Source: Sphingomonadaceae bacterium
Lineage (GTDB): Bacteria > Pseudomonadota > Alphaproteobacteria > Sphingomonadales > Sphingomonadaceae
Length of the DNA stretch: 47,159 nt
Assembly (NCBI GenBank): GCA_947473355.1
Contig: CANJCQ010000026.1
Coordinates: 1 to 47,159 of the forward strand
Direction: 5' to 3'
Shown here: positions 1 to 10,885 of the stretch, in pieces
Position numbering within the stretch: the stretch's first letter is position 1
Layout of the letters: each line of letters begins with the position of its first letter
Translations under genes and position numbers: made by a program
Notes under the pieces: model-generated
What the model was told of the DNA's origin: nothing
Database searches by the model: none
What the model saw: the letters and a program-made list of their open reading frames with translations, nothing else

Positions 1-53
1 CGCCTCAATGCAGGGCCGTCAAAATCATCACGCAAGCCAATCGCTGAACCCAT
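1..53 (-). mobile_element. N-terminal fragment of an IS630-type transposase, cut by the window edge
   Basis: Reading leftwards from an ATG at 53, the frame is open to the window edge and gives MGSAIGLRDDFDGPALR. This matches, from memory, the very conserved start of IS630-family transposases of alphaproteobacteria (MGSA-SLR-DFDG-ALR). Only 17 residues are visible, so catalytic residues and element ends cannot be checked. The element's right terminal repeat should lie somewhere between 54 and about 188, but no obvious inverted repeat can be assigned without its partner. Identification rests on the N-terminal signature alone. Confidence 0.6.
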
Positions 54-188
54 GATCGCGCCCTCCAAAGCACAACCTCATAGATTCAGACTTTCAGCCG
101 ACAGGGAATCCCCCCATGTGAGTCACCCACAGCGCAGTTTGGTATAAGGAGAAACCCCGACGAGAGTCGCGGTGCAAGGGGACAGTGG

Positions 189-929
189 GTGTCAGTATTA
201 TCCAAGTGGGCCAAATACGGTGTGTTGGCCATGATCGCTGCCGATGCCGTGGGCATCATGGTGGTTCACAACCGGCTCAATCAGCCCGTGGCCAATGTGC
301 CTTCGCTTTCCGATGATATGCCCCTGGCAGTGGTCGAGACGCCGCTGCCCCTGCCCAAGGATGCGATCACCAGTGTGGCGTCGGCCAATGATAACCTGCA
401 GGTTACCGATACGGTCGCCCAGATGGATATCCAGTCGCTGCCTGCCGTTTCCCGCATCGATCCCCTGCCTGCGCCGATGACTGTCGAGCCGCTGGCGCTC
501 GAAATGCCGAAAGCATCGCCCCGGGTTGCGCGGCAAATGCAAGCGGCTCTGCGCGCGCCGGTTATCCCGACAGTGCGGATCGCGGAACTTCGCCCGACTC
601 GCAAGTCGACACGGACGTTTACGACAGCCTTTACGAACGACATTGCAGTTGCTCCGCAAGTAGCCGGTACTGAAGCCGATGTTGACTTCTCCAGGGTTCG
701 TGCGGCGCGCGAATCGGCTCAGCAGTCCGGCGAGACCTATGATGCCACCCAGCTTGATCAATCATCTTCGACCACGGAAAACATCGAAGCGCCGATTGAA
801 GCGCAGTCGGCCGTTCCTGTCCCCGAATTTGGCGGCACGAGCGAAGCGCAGCAGCTTCAGCTTGACCTGCCGGCTCCAGCCGCACCGGAGGCAAGGGCCT
901 CCACTGCTGACGAAATTCCGGCCAGCTAA
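189..929 (+). CDS. Membrane-anchored hypothetical protein
   Basis: 246 residues from a GTG start; AAGGGGA seven bases upstream is a plausible ribosome binding site and decides this start. Residues about 10-27 form one hydrophobic segment (GVLAMIAADAVGIMVV), probably a single N-terminal membrane anchor, followed by a long low-complexity region rich in Pro, Ala, Gln and Thr with no cysteine. No known catalytic motif is visible. The composition suggests an extended periplasmic linker or envelope-spanning protein. It is not in an operon: the next gene on the right is convergent. The function is not recognised. Confidence 0.65.
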   Translation: MSVLSKWAKYGVLAMIAADAVGIMVVHNRLNQPVANVPSLSDDMPLAVVETPLPLPKDAITSVASANDNLQVTDTVAQMDIQSLPAVSRIDPLPAPMTVEPLALEMPKASPRVARQMQAALRAPVIPTVRIAELRPTRKSTRTFTTAFTNDIAVAPQVAGTEADVDFSRVRAARESAQQSGETYDATQLDQSSSTTENIEAPIEAQSAVPVPEFGGTSEAQQLQLDLPAPAAPEARASTADEIPAS

Positions 930-999
930 GCAGGCGATTACCAGAAGCGATTTGAGGACCTGGGCCGCAACGCGCCGGGCCTGAAGAGCTGTACCCAGA

Positions 1000-1179
1000 T
1001 CAGGGCAGGGCGATGACGTTTCGCGCAAGCGTCTTGAATCGCTCGCCATTTTCCTGACAAACGGTGATGGTGACATGGCCGGTCTTGCTGGTCTTGCAAT
1101 CCTGAACCACGCCGCTCTTGCCCTTGTGGGTACCGGCAATGACTGTGCAGGTGTCGCCGTTCTTCACAGATGCGGGCAT
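1000..1179 (-). CDS. Small KOW-motif (SH3-like) protein downstream of alaS
   Basis: A 59-residue frame with an ATG at 1179 and a TGA at 1002-1000, starting only 10 bp after the alaS stop and so probably cotranscribed with it. The protein begins MPASVKNGDTCTVIAGTHKG and continues KSGVVQDCK. The spacing of Gly-Asp, the G-x-x-x-G-K loop and G-V-V is that of a KOW/SH3-like barrel as found in ribosomal L24 and NusG. It has three cysteines (11, 28, 41) and a basic middle, fitting a small nucleic-acid- or ribosome-binding protein. What is seen is a clean short reading frame with a recognisable fold signature. The link to translation is inferred from its position. The exact family is not known to me. 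Confidence 0.7.
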   Translation of the reverse strand: MPASVKNGDTCTVIAGTHKGKSGVVQDCKTSKTGHVTITVCQENGERFKTLARNVIALP

Positions 1180-1189
1180 CGTCGTCTAT

Positions 1190-3835
<2,646 letters not shown>

Positions 3836-3988
3836 AAGGCGAGGCGATAAGGCAGAGCCGCGATGGCGGCAAGCATATGAACCAAGTTTCTGCTCGGCGC
3901 GCGCTGCGCGGGGCAGAATCTTTGATTGCCCCGGACCAGAAAACCCGGCAACTTGCGGCAAAACCTGAGCAATCGGAGAGGAACTGCC

Positions 3989-5269
3989 ATGTCGATCCGC
4001 CGTTACTGGCCTGCGGGCCTTGCCGCCGTGGCGCTTGCTGCGCTGCCTTTTGCCGTGCGGGCGCAGGCTGGCGCGTCTGCCGCGCCGCAAGCTGCGGCTT
4101 CAGGCGTGGCAGGCTGGGGCGAATTCGCCGAGTCTTTGCGCACTCTGCCAGACCGGATGCTGGCCAAGCTGCCGGTTTCGATGCGCAGCGATCCGCAAGT
4201 GCAGCAGGAAATTGCCCGGCTGGCGCTCGAGGCGCTCACTACTTCCACCATCGAAGCGATCGGAGGCGATGGCGATGCGCCGGTGTTCCTGCCGTCGATC
4301 GGGCAAGTGATCAATGTCGGCCAGCCCAACGCCGATACGATCTACCGCACAGCGACGATTACCCCGGGTGCCTCCTATCGTCTGCGAGGACGTCGCGGCT
4401 CGCTGCGGCTGGCGGTGGTGGCTCAAGTGGTGCCGCAGGGCAGCGCGGGGGCCGGATCGCGCGCCCATTTGCATCTCTCCGATCTCAAGACCGATGCCGA
4501 GGGCCGCTATGACGTGCTGCTCAGCGCGACCCGGCCCGCAGGCTATACCGGCGACTGGTGGGAGCTAAACCCCAATGCCACCCGGCTGATGCTGCGCATG
4601 GTCAGTGCCGACTGGGGCAAGGAAGCCGAGCCGACCTTTGCCATTGAGCGCACCGACAAGCCCGCCGGCCGACCCCGCGCAGCCGCCGCGACGCTGGAAC
4701 AGCGCCTGCGCGCGCTGCCCCGGGCGATCGATTTCATCGGGCTGATGTTCGTCGATCATGTCGAGGAGTTGAAGACCCAGGGCTTTGTCAACAAGCTCAA
4801 GGTGTTCGATGTGCCGTTCGGTGCCTTGGCGGGGCAGTTCTATTACGAAGGCGTCTATGATCTGAAGGATGACGAGGCGCTGATCATCGAATCGCCGGTC
4901 CCCGCCAAGTGCGATTACCGCTCGCTGATCCTGACCAACGAGATCTACGAGACCACCGACTGGATCAACAACCACGCCAGCCTCAATGACACTCAGGCCA
5001 AACCGGACAGCGACGGAAAGCTTCGCATCGTCGTCTCGGCCAAAGATCCCGGCATCGCCAACTGGATGGATACTTCGGGCTATCCGATTGGCATGATCCA
5101 GGGCCGCTGGACCGGTTGCGACAGCCAGCCGATCCCGGAAGTGCGCAAGGTCAAGGTCAAGGACGTGCCCGGCTTGCTGCCCAAGGATACGCCCCGGGTC
5201 AGTGCCGAACAGCGCCAGACCATTATTCGCGAGCGGCGGCGGGCGCTGATGGAGCGACCTTACTGGTAA
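3989..5269 (+). CDS. Exported DUF1254/DUF1214-like protein
   Basis: 426 residues. The ATG at 3989 is preceded by GGAGAGG and starts a clear signal peptide ([20 protein letters not shown], cleavage near AQA at about 25), so the product is probably periplasmic. The central part reads [17 protein letters not shown], then a Gly/Arg-rich turn, then [17 protein letters not shown] and [16 protein letters not shown]. This pattern (PNxDTxY ... W...R...DW) resembles the DUF1254/DUF1214 family, secreted proteins of unknown function often found beside catabolic genes. Divergent from alaS with about 150 bp between them; the downstream side carries a palindromic repeat and convergent Rieske genes. The family assignment is by pattern only, and no enzymatic role can be stated. 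Confidence 0.7.
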   Translation: MSIRRYWPAGLAAVALAALPFAVRAQAGASAAPQAAASGVAGWGEFAESLRTLPDRMLAKLPVSMRSDPQVQQEIARLALEALTTSTIEAIGGDGDAPVFLPSIGQVINVGQPNADTIYRTATITPGASYRLRGRRGSLRLAVVAQVVPQGSAGAGSRAHLHLSDLKTDAEGRYDVLLSATRPAGYTGDWWELNPNATRLMLRMVSADWGKEAEPTFAIERTDKPAGRPRAAAATLEQRLRALPRAIDFIGLMFVDHVEELKTQGFVNKLKVFDVPFGALAGQFYYEGVYDLKDDEALIIESPVPAKCDYRSLILTNEIYETTDWINNHASLNDTQAKPDSDGKLRIVVSAKDPGIANWMDTSGYPIGMIQGRWTGCDSQPIPEVRKVKVKDVPGLLPKDTPRVSAEQRQTIIRERRRALMERPYW

Positions 5270-5274
5270 GAAAT

Positions 5275-5404
5275 TCCTCCCCCATCGGGGGAGGTGGCAT
5301 GAGCGGAGCGAATGCCGGAGGGGGCCAGTGCGCGGGGGCTGCGCTTCGACGCCCCCCCTCCGTCAGCCCTTGCAGGGCTGCCACCTCCCCCGGAAGGGGA
5401 GGAT
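5275..5404. repeat. Palindromic intergenic repeat, CCTCCCC/GGGGAGG family
   Basis: Between convergent genes. The left end (CCTCCCCCATCGGGGGAGG, then TGGCA) and the right end (TGCCACCTCCCC, then GGAAGGGGAGG) are nested inverted repeats; the inside carries a second complementary pair (CCGGAGGGGG with CCCCCTCCG). Closely similar material lies at 45331-45443, and shorter half-copies at about 20057-20080 and 36991-37010. It may act as a bidirectional terminator. The type is common in sphingomonad intergenic DNA (from memory). Confidence 0.75.
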
Positions 5405-5422
5405 TGTATCATTTATCTGGTT

Positions 5423-6868
5423 CTAAAGCCCCAGTTCCTTGATCGGCCCGTCGAAATTGCCGCCCAGCTCATGGATTGCCGTGGCCAGTTGCTCCTGCGG
5501 CCGCCCGGCGAGATAGCCGTCGATGATCTGGTGATAGTTCGAGATCAGACCCTCGGTGGTTGTGGACAGGCGCATGAATTCAAAGCCGGTGGCGTGGAGG
5601 CCCTTTTGCTGGATCGGGATGTTCGAATAGTCCTGCCGGGGGATCGGCGGAAAGAGGGCTGAATCGAAGGGAAGCATGGTCGGCTCCAGCGGCGGCGAAT
5701 AGTCTGCATCTTCGGGATACATGGTCAGCGACCAGATCTCGAACAGGCATGATTCCGGCCCGAGCGGGCGGATGCGGTAGCTGGACATCGAGCTGAACAC
5801 CGGCAGCACGAACCAGTGCGGGAACAAGAACTCCACCGCATTGACCGGATCTGACACCGCCACTTTGTTGAGATCGGGGATCGGCTCGCCCTTGGCGCGC
5901 AGTTCATCGACAATTTTCTTCTGCACCATGCCAAACCAGGTCGCCGTTGCCAGGCCCGGGTCTTCAGGCAGCTCGGCGTCCAGCAGACTGCGCATGACCT
6001 CTATTTCCTTGGGATGGACCATGCCGGCCATGCCAATGCTGAGCTCCTCCATTCCGCGGAACTGGGCATCGATCACTTGCCGGGTCGTCACCCCGTCCCT
6101 GAAGTTCTTGCGCGACCTGTCGGCGCTGGTGCCTTCAAGGCCGCTGTCCGCTTCGTACATGTCGTGCAATGCGTCGCGGCGGGCTACGCTCAGCTGGGGA
6201 TGGGTGGTCATCACGTGATAGCCTTCCATGAAGGCTTCCATCGCGATCTTCCAGTTGGCGGGCAGCACGGTGCCATACCACCATTCCATCTTGAGATCGC
6301 CGATCCCGTGGGCATCGAGCCGGTCGGCGACGGGGCCAAGCGTTTCGCGCACAGGCGGCGCATCGTTATCGTGGTTGATCCATGCGCAACCCGCCCAGGT
6401 CTCGACGCGGCAGGGCACGAGATTGACATCGTCAGGATCAAGCTGGCGTTCGGAAAAGATGTGCTTGCCATAGACCAGCGTATTTTCGCCATCGATGTTC
6501 CAGCGCCAGCCGTGGAACGGGCAGATGAAACCGGTGTGCGCGCAATTGCCCGAGGCGACCTTGCCTTCGTCGTTGCCATAGCCGCCAGCGATCGGCACGC
6601 CGCGGTGGCGGCAGGCGTTGTGGAATGCCTTGACCCCGCTCGAAGTGCGCACGACGAGCACCGCCCTGCCGGCGTTGGAATATTCCACCCAGTCACCCAC
6701 ATCGGGAATCTGCTCGAGCCGGCAAGCCATCTGCCAGACATGCGGCCACAGGTGCTCCAGCTCGAGCTTGTAGAACTCCTCGTCGAAATAGCGCCGGACC
6801 GGAATCCGCTCGGGATCATCAATCGGGAAAGGCACGGCACGCAGGCCCCCATCGGCACTCTTCAGCAT
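5423..6868 (-). CDS. Rieske non-haem iron oxygenase, alpha subunit (second of a tandem pair)
   Basis: 481 residues. Aromatic-ring-hydroxylating dioxygenase type: uses O2 and electrons from a ferredoxin/reductase to hydroxylate or dealkylate its substrate. The Rieske [2Fe-2S] ligands are C86-x-H88 (in CRHRG) and C116-x2-H119 (in CPFHGW). The mononuclear iron site shows the typical helix NWKIAMEAFMEGYHVMTTH with H218 and H223. It begins 18 bp after the preceding Rieske gene and is very similar to it throughout, including the MLKSADGGLRAVPFP start, so the two look like a tandem duplication in one transcript. No beta subunit, ferredoxin or reductase is encoded nearby, as expected for alpha-only homomeric members. 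Substrate unknown. Confidence 0.93.
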   Translation of the reverse strand: MLKSADGGLRAVPFPIDDPERIPVRRYFDEEFYKLELEHLWPHVWQMACRLEQIPDVGDWVEYSNAGRAVLVVRTSSGVKAFHNACRHRGVPIAGGYGNDEGKVASGNCAHTGFICPFHGWRWNIDGENTLVYGKHIFSERQLDPDDVNLVPCRVETWAGCAWINHDNDAPPVRETLGPVADRLDAHGIGDLKMEWWYGTVLPANWKIAMEAFMEGYHVMTTHPQLSVARRDALHDMYEADSGLEGTSADRSRKNFRDGVTTRQVIDAQFRGMEELSIGMAGMVHPKEIEVMRSLLDAELPEDPGLATATWFGMVQKKIVDELRAKGEPIPDLNKVAVSDPVNAVEFLFPHWFVLPVFSSMSSYRIRPLGPESCLFEIWSLTMYPEDADYSPPLEPTMLPFDSALFPPIPRQDYSNIPIQQKGLHATGFEFMRLSTTTEGLISNYHQIIDGYLAGRPQEQLATAIHELGGNFDGPIKELGL

Positions 6869-6886
6869 TGGCTTGTCTCGCTCAAC

Positions 6887-8311
6887 CTAGAATTCGAGGT
6901 CCTTGATCACCCCGTCAAAATTGCCCGCCAGCATCTGGTTTGCCTTTGCCAGCTTTTCCGCCGGAACGCCGGCAAGATAGCCATCGAGCAGGCGGTGGAA
7001 ATTGCTGACCATGCCTTCGACATCCTTCGACAGCCGCATGTATTCAAAGCCCTTGGCATGCAGCCCGATCTGGTTGAGCGGGATGTTCGAATAGTCCTGC
7101 CGGGGGATCGGCGGGAACTTCTCGCTGTCATAGGGCAGCATGGTCGGTTCCATGGGCACTTCGTGATCGGTGTCTTCGGGATAGGTGGTCAGCGACCACA
7201 GCTCGAAGAAGCAGCTCTCCGGCCCCAGCGGGCGGATGCGATAGGCCGAGAAGCTGCTGAAATAGGGCAGCAGGAAATAGTGCGGGAACAGGAACTCGAC
7301 CGCGTTAACCGGATCGGTCTGGCACACGGTGTTGAGATCGGGCACCGGCTCGCCGCGCGCCTGCAGCTGCTTGGTGATCTGGTCCTGGACAATGCCCAGC
7401 CACATCATAATCGCCATGTTCTTGTCTTCGGGAAACTCGACGCCAAGATTGTCGACATCGGCAAGGCCGCGCGCGATTTCCAGCTCCTTCTTGTGGAGCA
7501 TGCCGTCCATGCCGTCGCTCAGCCGCAGCATCGATTCGAGCTGATCGTCGACATTCTCGCGCAGGCTCTTGTTCTGGTCGACCAGTTCGATTTGGTCCTT
7601 GCGCGGGACCTTGTACATGCCGTCATAGAGCTGGGGCACCACCGCCTGCAGCTGCGGATGGGTGGTCATCACGTGATAGCCTTCCATGAAGGCTTCCATC
7701 GCGATCTTCCAGTTGGCAGGCAGAACCGTGCCGACCCACCATTCGGCTTTCAGCTTGTGAACATTGTGCGCTTCGAGCCGATCAAGCAGCGGACCGATGG
7801 AATCGCGCAAGGAGGGCGCGTCGTCATCGAAATTGATCCAGGCGCAGCCGATCGATGTCTCGACCCGGCAGGGGATCAGATTGATGTCATCGGACCCAAG
7901 CTGGCGGTCGGAGAACAGGTGCTTGCCATAGACGAAGGTGTTCTTGCCATCCATGTCATAGCGCCAGCCATGGAACGGGCAGACGAAGCCGACAGCCTTG
8001 CAGTTGCCATGATCGTTGCCTTTGCCGCCAGCAATCGGCACGCCGCGATGGCGGCAGGAGTTGAAGAACGCCTTCACACCTGAATCGGTATTTACGATGA
8101 TAACCGACTGGCCGACATTCTGGTATTCTACCCAGTCGCCGACTTCCGGGATACGGTCGAGCCGGGTCGCCATCTGCCAGGAATGCGGCCATACATGATC
8201 GAGCTCGGCCTGATAGAATTCCGTATCATAATAGCGCGGCGCCGGAATGCGCTCGGGATCATCAACGGGGAACGGCACGGCACGCAGGCCGCCATCGGCA
8301 CTCTTCAGCAC
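6887..8311 (-). CDS. Rieske non-haem iron oxygenase, alpha subunit (first of a tandem pair)
   Basis: 474 residues from a GTG start at 8311. The choice rests on GAGAGGTG seven bases upstream and on exact alignment with the ATG start of the neighbouring paralogue; the frame runs 23 codons further up without support. Rieske ligands are C86, H88, C111 and H114. The Fe(II) site lies in NWKIAMEAFMEGYHVMTTHP with H213 and H218. The C-terminal two thirds keep the same blocks as the paralogue (EFLFPH, YRIRPLGPESC, PYDSEKFPPIPRQDYSNIP). First gene of a two-gene operon; the divergent side leads to the Rrf2/hcp pair about 130 bp away. Needs an external electron-transfer chain not seen here. Substrate unknown; the pair may act on related substrates or as a heteromer. 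Confidence 0.93.
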   Translation of the reverse strand: MLKSADGGLRAVPFPVDDPERIPAPRYYDTEFYQAELDHVWPHSWQMATRLDRIPEVGDWVEYQNVGQSVIIVNTDSGVKAFFNSCRHRGVPIAGGKGNDHGNCKAVGFVCPFHGWRYDMDGKNTFVYGKHLFSDRQLGSDDINLIPCRVETSIGCAWINFDDDAPSLRDSIGPLLDRLEAHNVHKLKAEWWVGTVLPANWKIAMEAFMEGYHVMTTHPQLQAVVPQLYDGMYKVPRKDQIELVDQNKSLRENVDDQLESMLRLSDGMDGMLHKKELEIARGLADVDNLGVEFPEDKNMAIMMWLGIVQDQITKQLQARGEPVPDLNTVCQTDPVNAVEFLFPHYFLLPYFSSFSAYRIRPLGPESCFFELWSLTTYPEDTDHEVPMEPTMLPYDSEKFPPIPRQDYSNIPLNQIGLHAKGFEYMRLSKDVEGMVSNFHRLLDGYLAGVPAEKLAKANQMLAGNFDGVIKDLEF

Positions 8312-8444
8312 TTTATCACCTCTCGGATTCGTCGGACTTGTTTTGCTGAACATATGTACAGAGCCGGGGCCGCTGCGCAATGCCCGAATTGGCAGGGCGT
8401 TTGGGGGGCTTTGGGAGACGAAGGGCCTCAGTGCCTCCCATCAC

Positions 8445-8834
8445 TCACTGGCCAATGATATCGGCGAGTGAATGTTTCGCGAACTCTGCGCGGAAGGCCA
8501 TCGATGCGCGGTCCAGCACTGAAGGCAGAGCGCAGCCCTGAACAAGCACACATGAGGTGCAATCGACCAGAGGGCACGGCGGCTCCATGGCTTCGATCAC
8601 GTCGCCCAGATTTATGTCGCGAGGATCGCGGCCCAGTCTGATTCCGCCGCCCCGGCCACGCACCGTCTCGGTGAAGCCGGCATGGGTCAGGTCATTGGCG
8701 ATCTTCATCAGATGCGTGCGGGAAATCCTTTGCGCCTCGGCGATTTGAGCAATCTGCGCGCGACTGCTCTCAATCCCGGCGAGGTGAATGAGCAGGCGCA
8801 GCGCGTAATCCGCCCGGCGGGTCAGCTGCAACAT
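8445..8834 (-). CDS. Rrf2-family transcription regulator, NsrR-like (nitric oxide sensing)
   Basis: 129 residues. N-terminal winged helix (MLQLTRRADYALRLLIHLA ... ISRTHLMKIANDL ... VRGRGGGIRLG), then an Fe-S region with Cys 87, 92, 95 and 101. The C92-x2-C95-x5-C101 cluster resembles the NsrR [Fe-S] cluster that is destroyed by NO. It is divergently transcribed from hcp, the classic NsrR target, and an NsrR-like palindrome lies between them, so repression of hcp until NO is present is a reasonable inference. A strong AAGGAGGT lies 12 bases before the ATG; an ATG closer to it is out of frame. An IscR-type role is less likely because no isc genes are near. Confidence 0.88.
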   Translation of the reverse strand: MLQLTRRADYALRLLIHLAGIESSRAQIAQIAEAQRISRTHLMKIANDLTHAGFTETVRGRGGGIRLGRDPRDINLGDVIEAMEPPCPLVDCTSCVLVQGCALPSVLDRASMAFRAEFAKHSLADIIGQ

Positions 8835-8896
8835 GGCTTCGCATTACCTCCTTCCGCTTGGCACCGCAGGCATGGAACCAACGGTATTAAGGTCAT

Positions 8897-8910
8897 TTGA
8901 TGCAAATCAA
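8897..8910. promoter_or_regulatory. Perfect FNR/CRP-type box upstream of hcp
   Basis: TTGATGCAAATCAA matches the FNR consensus TTGAT-N4-ATCAA at all ten fixed positions. Its centre (8903.5) lies about 40 bp upstream of the start expected from the -10 element at 8931, the position used by class II FNR-type activators. This suggests oxygen-limited activation of hcp by an FnrL/FixK-type regulator encoded elsewhere. Confidence 0.75.
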
Positions 8911-8919
8911 ATTCATCTT
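8897..8919. promoter_or_regulatory. NsrR-like operator overlapping the FNR box
   Basis: The right half, AAATTCATCTT (8909-8919), matches the E. coli NsrR half-site AAATGCATCTT at 10 of 11 positions. The left half, TTGATGCAAAT (8897-8907), matches at 7 of 11, with a one-base centre. Further CATCTTT copies lie at about 8951 and 8967. Overlap with the activator box means a bound NsrR-like protein would block activation. Confidence 0.5.
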
Positions 8920-8930
8920 TTGCGCCCGGC

Positions 8931-8936
8931 TATAAG
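8931..8936 (+). promoter_or_regulatory. hcp: Probable -10 element of hcp
   Basis: TATAAG, one mismatch from TATAAT. It sits 20 bp downstream of the FNR-type box and 51 bp before the hcp start codon. No good -35 hexamer is present, as expected of an activator-dependent promoter. Confidence 0.5.
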
Positions 8937-8987
8937 TGGAATTCATCATTCATCTTTGCCCCACTCATCTTTGAAAAGGAGAATTCC

Positions 8988-10628
8988 ATGTATTGCGTCC
9001 AGTGCGAACAATCGAACAAGGGCGGCTGCGCCGTCAAGATCGGATCCTGCGGCAAGACTGCTGACGTTGCCGATATGCAGGACGTTCTGCTGCGCGTGAT
9101 GCTGGGCGTATCCGCCTATGCCAGCCGCGCCGCCAAGGCCGGGGAGCGCGATGCCGCCATCGACGCCTTCACGCCCTATGCCTGGTTCACGACGCTGACC
9201 AACGTCAATTTCGACGCGACCCGCTTCACCGCGTTGATCGCCGAGGCGCTCGCCATGCGCGCCAAGGCCAAGGCCCTTGCTCAAGGCGCCGGAGCTGACC
9301 TTTCCGATCTGCCCGAGCCTGCCACCTGGAATCCGGGCACAACCGCCTCGGAACTCGCCGCCGCCGCGCCTTTCGCCGCCATCCAGCGCTTCATGGATCG
9401 TGACGGGCCCTCGGTGGTCGGCCTGCGCAATCTTGCGCTCTATGGCCTCAAAGGCGCGGCCGCCTACAGCGAGCACGCCCGCGTGCTCGGCACCGAGGAA
9501 GCAGAGGTCAGCGCCGAATTCCACCGCATTTCCGCTTTCCTAGCCTCCGACCCAACCGACCTGGGCGCGCTGGTCGCCGAATCGCTGGCCGTCGGCGCGC
9601 TCAACCTCAAGGTGATGGAACTGCTCGATGCCGCCAACACCGGGCGCTTTGGCCATCCCGAGGTGACTCTTGTGCGCATGACCCCCAAGGCCGGGAAGTG
9701 CCTGCTGGTGTCGGGCCACGATCTTGGCGATCTCGAGACGATTCTCAAGCAGTCCGCCGGCAAGGGCGTAAACGTCTATACCCACGGCGAACTGCTGCCC
9801 GGATGCACCTATCCCACGCTCAAGGCCTACCCGCACCTGATCGGCAATTATGGCGGCGCCTGGCAAGACCAGCAGAGCGACTTCGACGCTTTTCCCGGAG
9901 CCATCGTCATGACCTCCAATTGCCTGATCAACCCGGAGATCAAGGGCTATGCCGACCGCCTGTTCACGGCTGGCCCGGTGGGCTGGGAAGGCATACCCCA
10001 CATCGCCGACCATGATTTCTCGCCGGCGATCGATTGCGCGCTGGCCCAGCCGGGCTTTGCGGCAGACGCGCCCGAGGAGACCATCCCCGCAGGCTTTGCG
10101 CGTAACACGGTGATGGGCGTGGCCGATACGCTGCTCGGCATGATCGGCAAGGGCGAAGTCAAGAACATGTTCCTGATCGGCGGCTGCGACGGCGCCCGGC
10201 CGGGGCGGAACTACTTTCACGATCTCGCCTTGGCCACGCCAAAGGACAGCCTGGTGCTGACGCTGGGCTGCGGCAAATTCCGCTTCAACCGCGAGGACAT
10301 GGGCGACATCAACGGCATTCCGCGCGTGCTCGATGTCGGCCAGTGCAACGATGCCTATTCGGCGATCCAGATCGCCACGGCCGTCGCCGGTGCGCTAGGC
10401 TGCGGGGTCAATGACCTGCCGCTGCACTATGCGATCAGCTGGTTCGAGCAGAAGGCAACTGCGGTGCTGCTGAGCATGCTGCACCTCGGCATCCGCAAGA
10501 TCCACCTCGGCCCGACGCTGCCCCAGTTCCTGACACCCGAAGTTCTGGGCGTGCTGGTAGAGAACTTCGACATCCGCCCAACCGGCGATGTGCAGCACGA
10601 TCTCGCCCGGATGCTTGAAGCAGCCTGA
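8988..10628 (+). CDS. hcp: Hybrid cluster protein (hydroxylamine reductase / NO reductase)
   Basis: 546 residues, the family length. Cytoplasmic Fe-S enzyme that reduces NO to N2O in NO detoxification and reduces hydroxylamine in vitro. The N-terminal cluster cysteines are C3, C6, C14 and C21 (CX2CX7CX6C). Hybrid-cluster blocks follow: HGELLPGC, TSNCLINPE, GGCDGARPGRNYF, TLGCGKFRFN, VGQCNDAYSA and WFEQKA. The ATG is preceded by AAAAGGAG. No hcr reductase gene lies next to it, so another electron donor must serve. Single-gene transcript ending at a strong terminator. Regulation is probably FNR-type activation plus NsrR-like repression (sites listed separately). Confidence 0.96.
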   Translation: MYCVQCEQSNKGGCAVKIGSCGKTADVADMQDVLLRVMLGVSAYASRAAKAGERDAAIDAFTPYAWFTTLTNVNFDATRFTALIAEALAMRAKAKALAQGAGADLSDLPEPATWNPGTTASELAAAAPFAAIQRFMDRDGPSVVGLRNLALYGLKGAAAYSEHARVLGTEEAEVSAEFHRISAFLASDPTDLGALVAESLAVGALNLKVMELLDAANTGRFGHPEVTLVRMTPKAGKCLLVSGHDLGDLETILKQSAGKGVNVYTHGELLPGCTYPTLKAYPHLIGNYGGAWQDQQSDFDAFPGAIVMTSNCLINPEIKGYADRLFTAGPVGWEGIPHIADHDFSPAIDCALAQPGFAADAPEETIPAGFARNTVMGVADTLLGMIGKGEVKNMFLIGGCDGARPGRNYFHDLALATPKDSLVLTLGCGKFRFNREDMGDINGIPRVLDVGQCNDAYSAIQIATAVAGALGCGVNDLPLHYAISWFEQKATAVLLSMLHLGIRKIHLGPTLPQFLTPEVLGVLVENFDIRPTGDVQHDLARMLEAA

Positions 10629-10641
10629 CGACAAGCAATCC

Positions 10642-10669
10642 CCTTGCGCATACACCATGCTGCGCAAGG
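10642..10669 (+). terminator. Stem-loop directly after hcp
   Basis: Nine-base perfect arms CCTTGCGCA and TGCGCAAGG around a ten-base loop, 14 bp after the hcp stop. There is no T-run after it, so it may serve as a 3' end stabiliser or pausing hairpin in front of the stronger terminator. Confidence 0.5.
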
Positions 10670-10673
10670 CGGC

Positions 10674-10722
10674 TTGGCCTCGTCACACGCAACCCTCATC
10701 GCGTGTGACGAGGCCAATTTTT
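10674..10722 (+). terminator. Rho-independent terminator of hcp
   Basis: Perfect 17-base arms (TTGGCCTCGTCACACGC at 10674-10690 and its complement at 10701-10717), a ten-base loop, and the run TTTTT directly after. The stem is very stable. The reverse strand lacks a comparable T-run, so it acts mainly on hcp. Confidence 0.85.
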
Positions 10723-10885
10723 GACTGCTGCAAATGGCTGCACGCGCGAACCAGCGCAATGCATCCGGCACGCCAAGACAGGTGCGATGCGCCGGTTCAG
10801 GGCTTGCGGTGACAGTGATGGACTGCACCCTGTTCCGCCAGACTGCCTTCATAGCTAATTCTGCCCTGGCGCGCCTGCGCCTGCC

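Noticed and set aside
5275..5404. CRISPR-like repeat structure
   Set aside because: The repeats are inverted rather than direct and are not separated by regular spacers.
6014..8083. A 689-codon open frame on the plus strand opposite the two Rieske genes
   Set aside because: It is antisense to two well-supported enzymes with conserved metal sites, has no recognisable domain, and its His/Asp/Val-rich composition is that of a codon shadow in GC-rich DNA.
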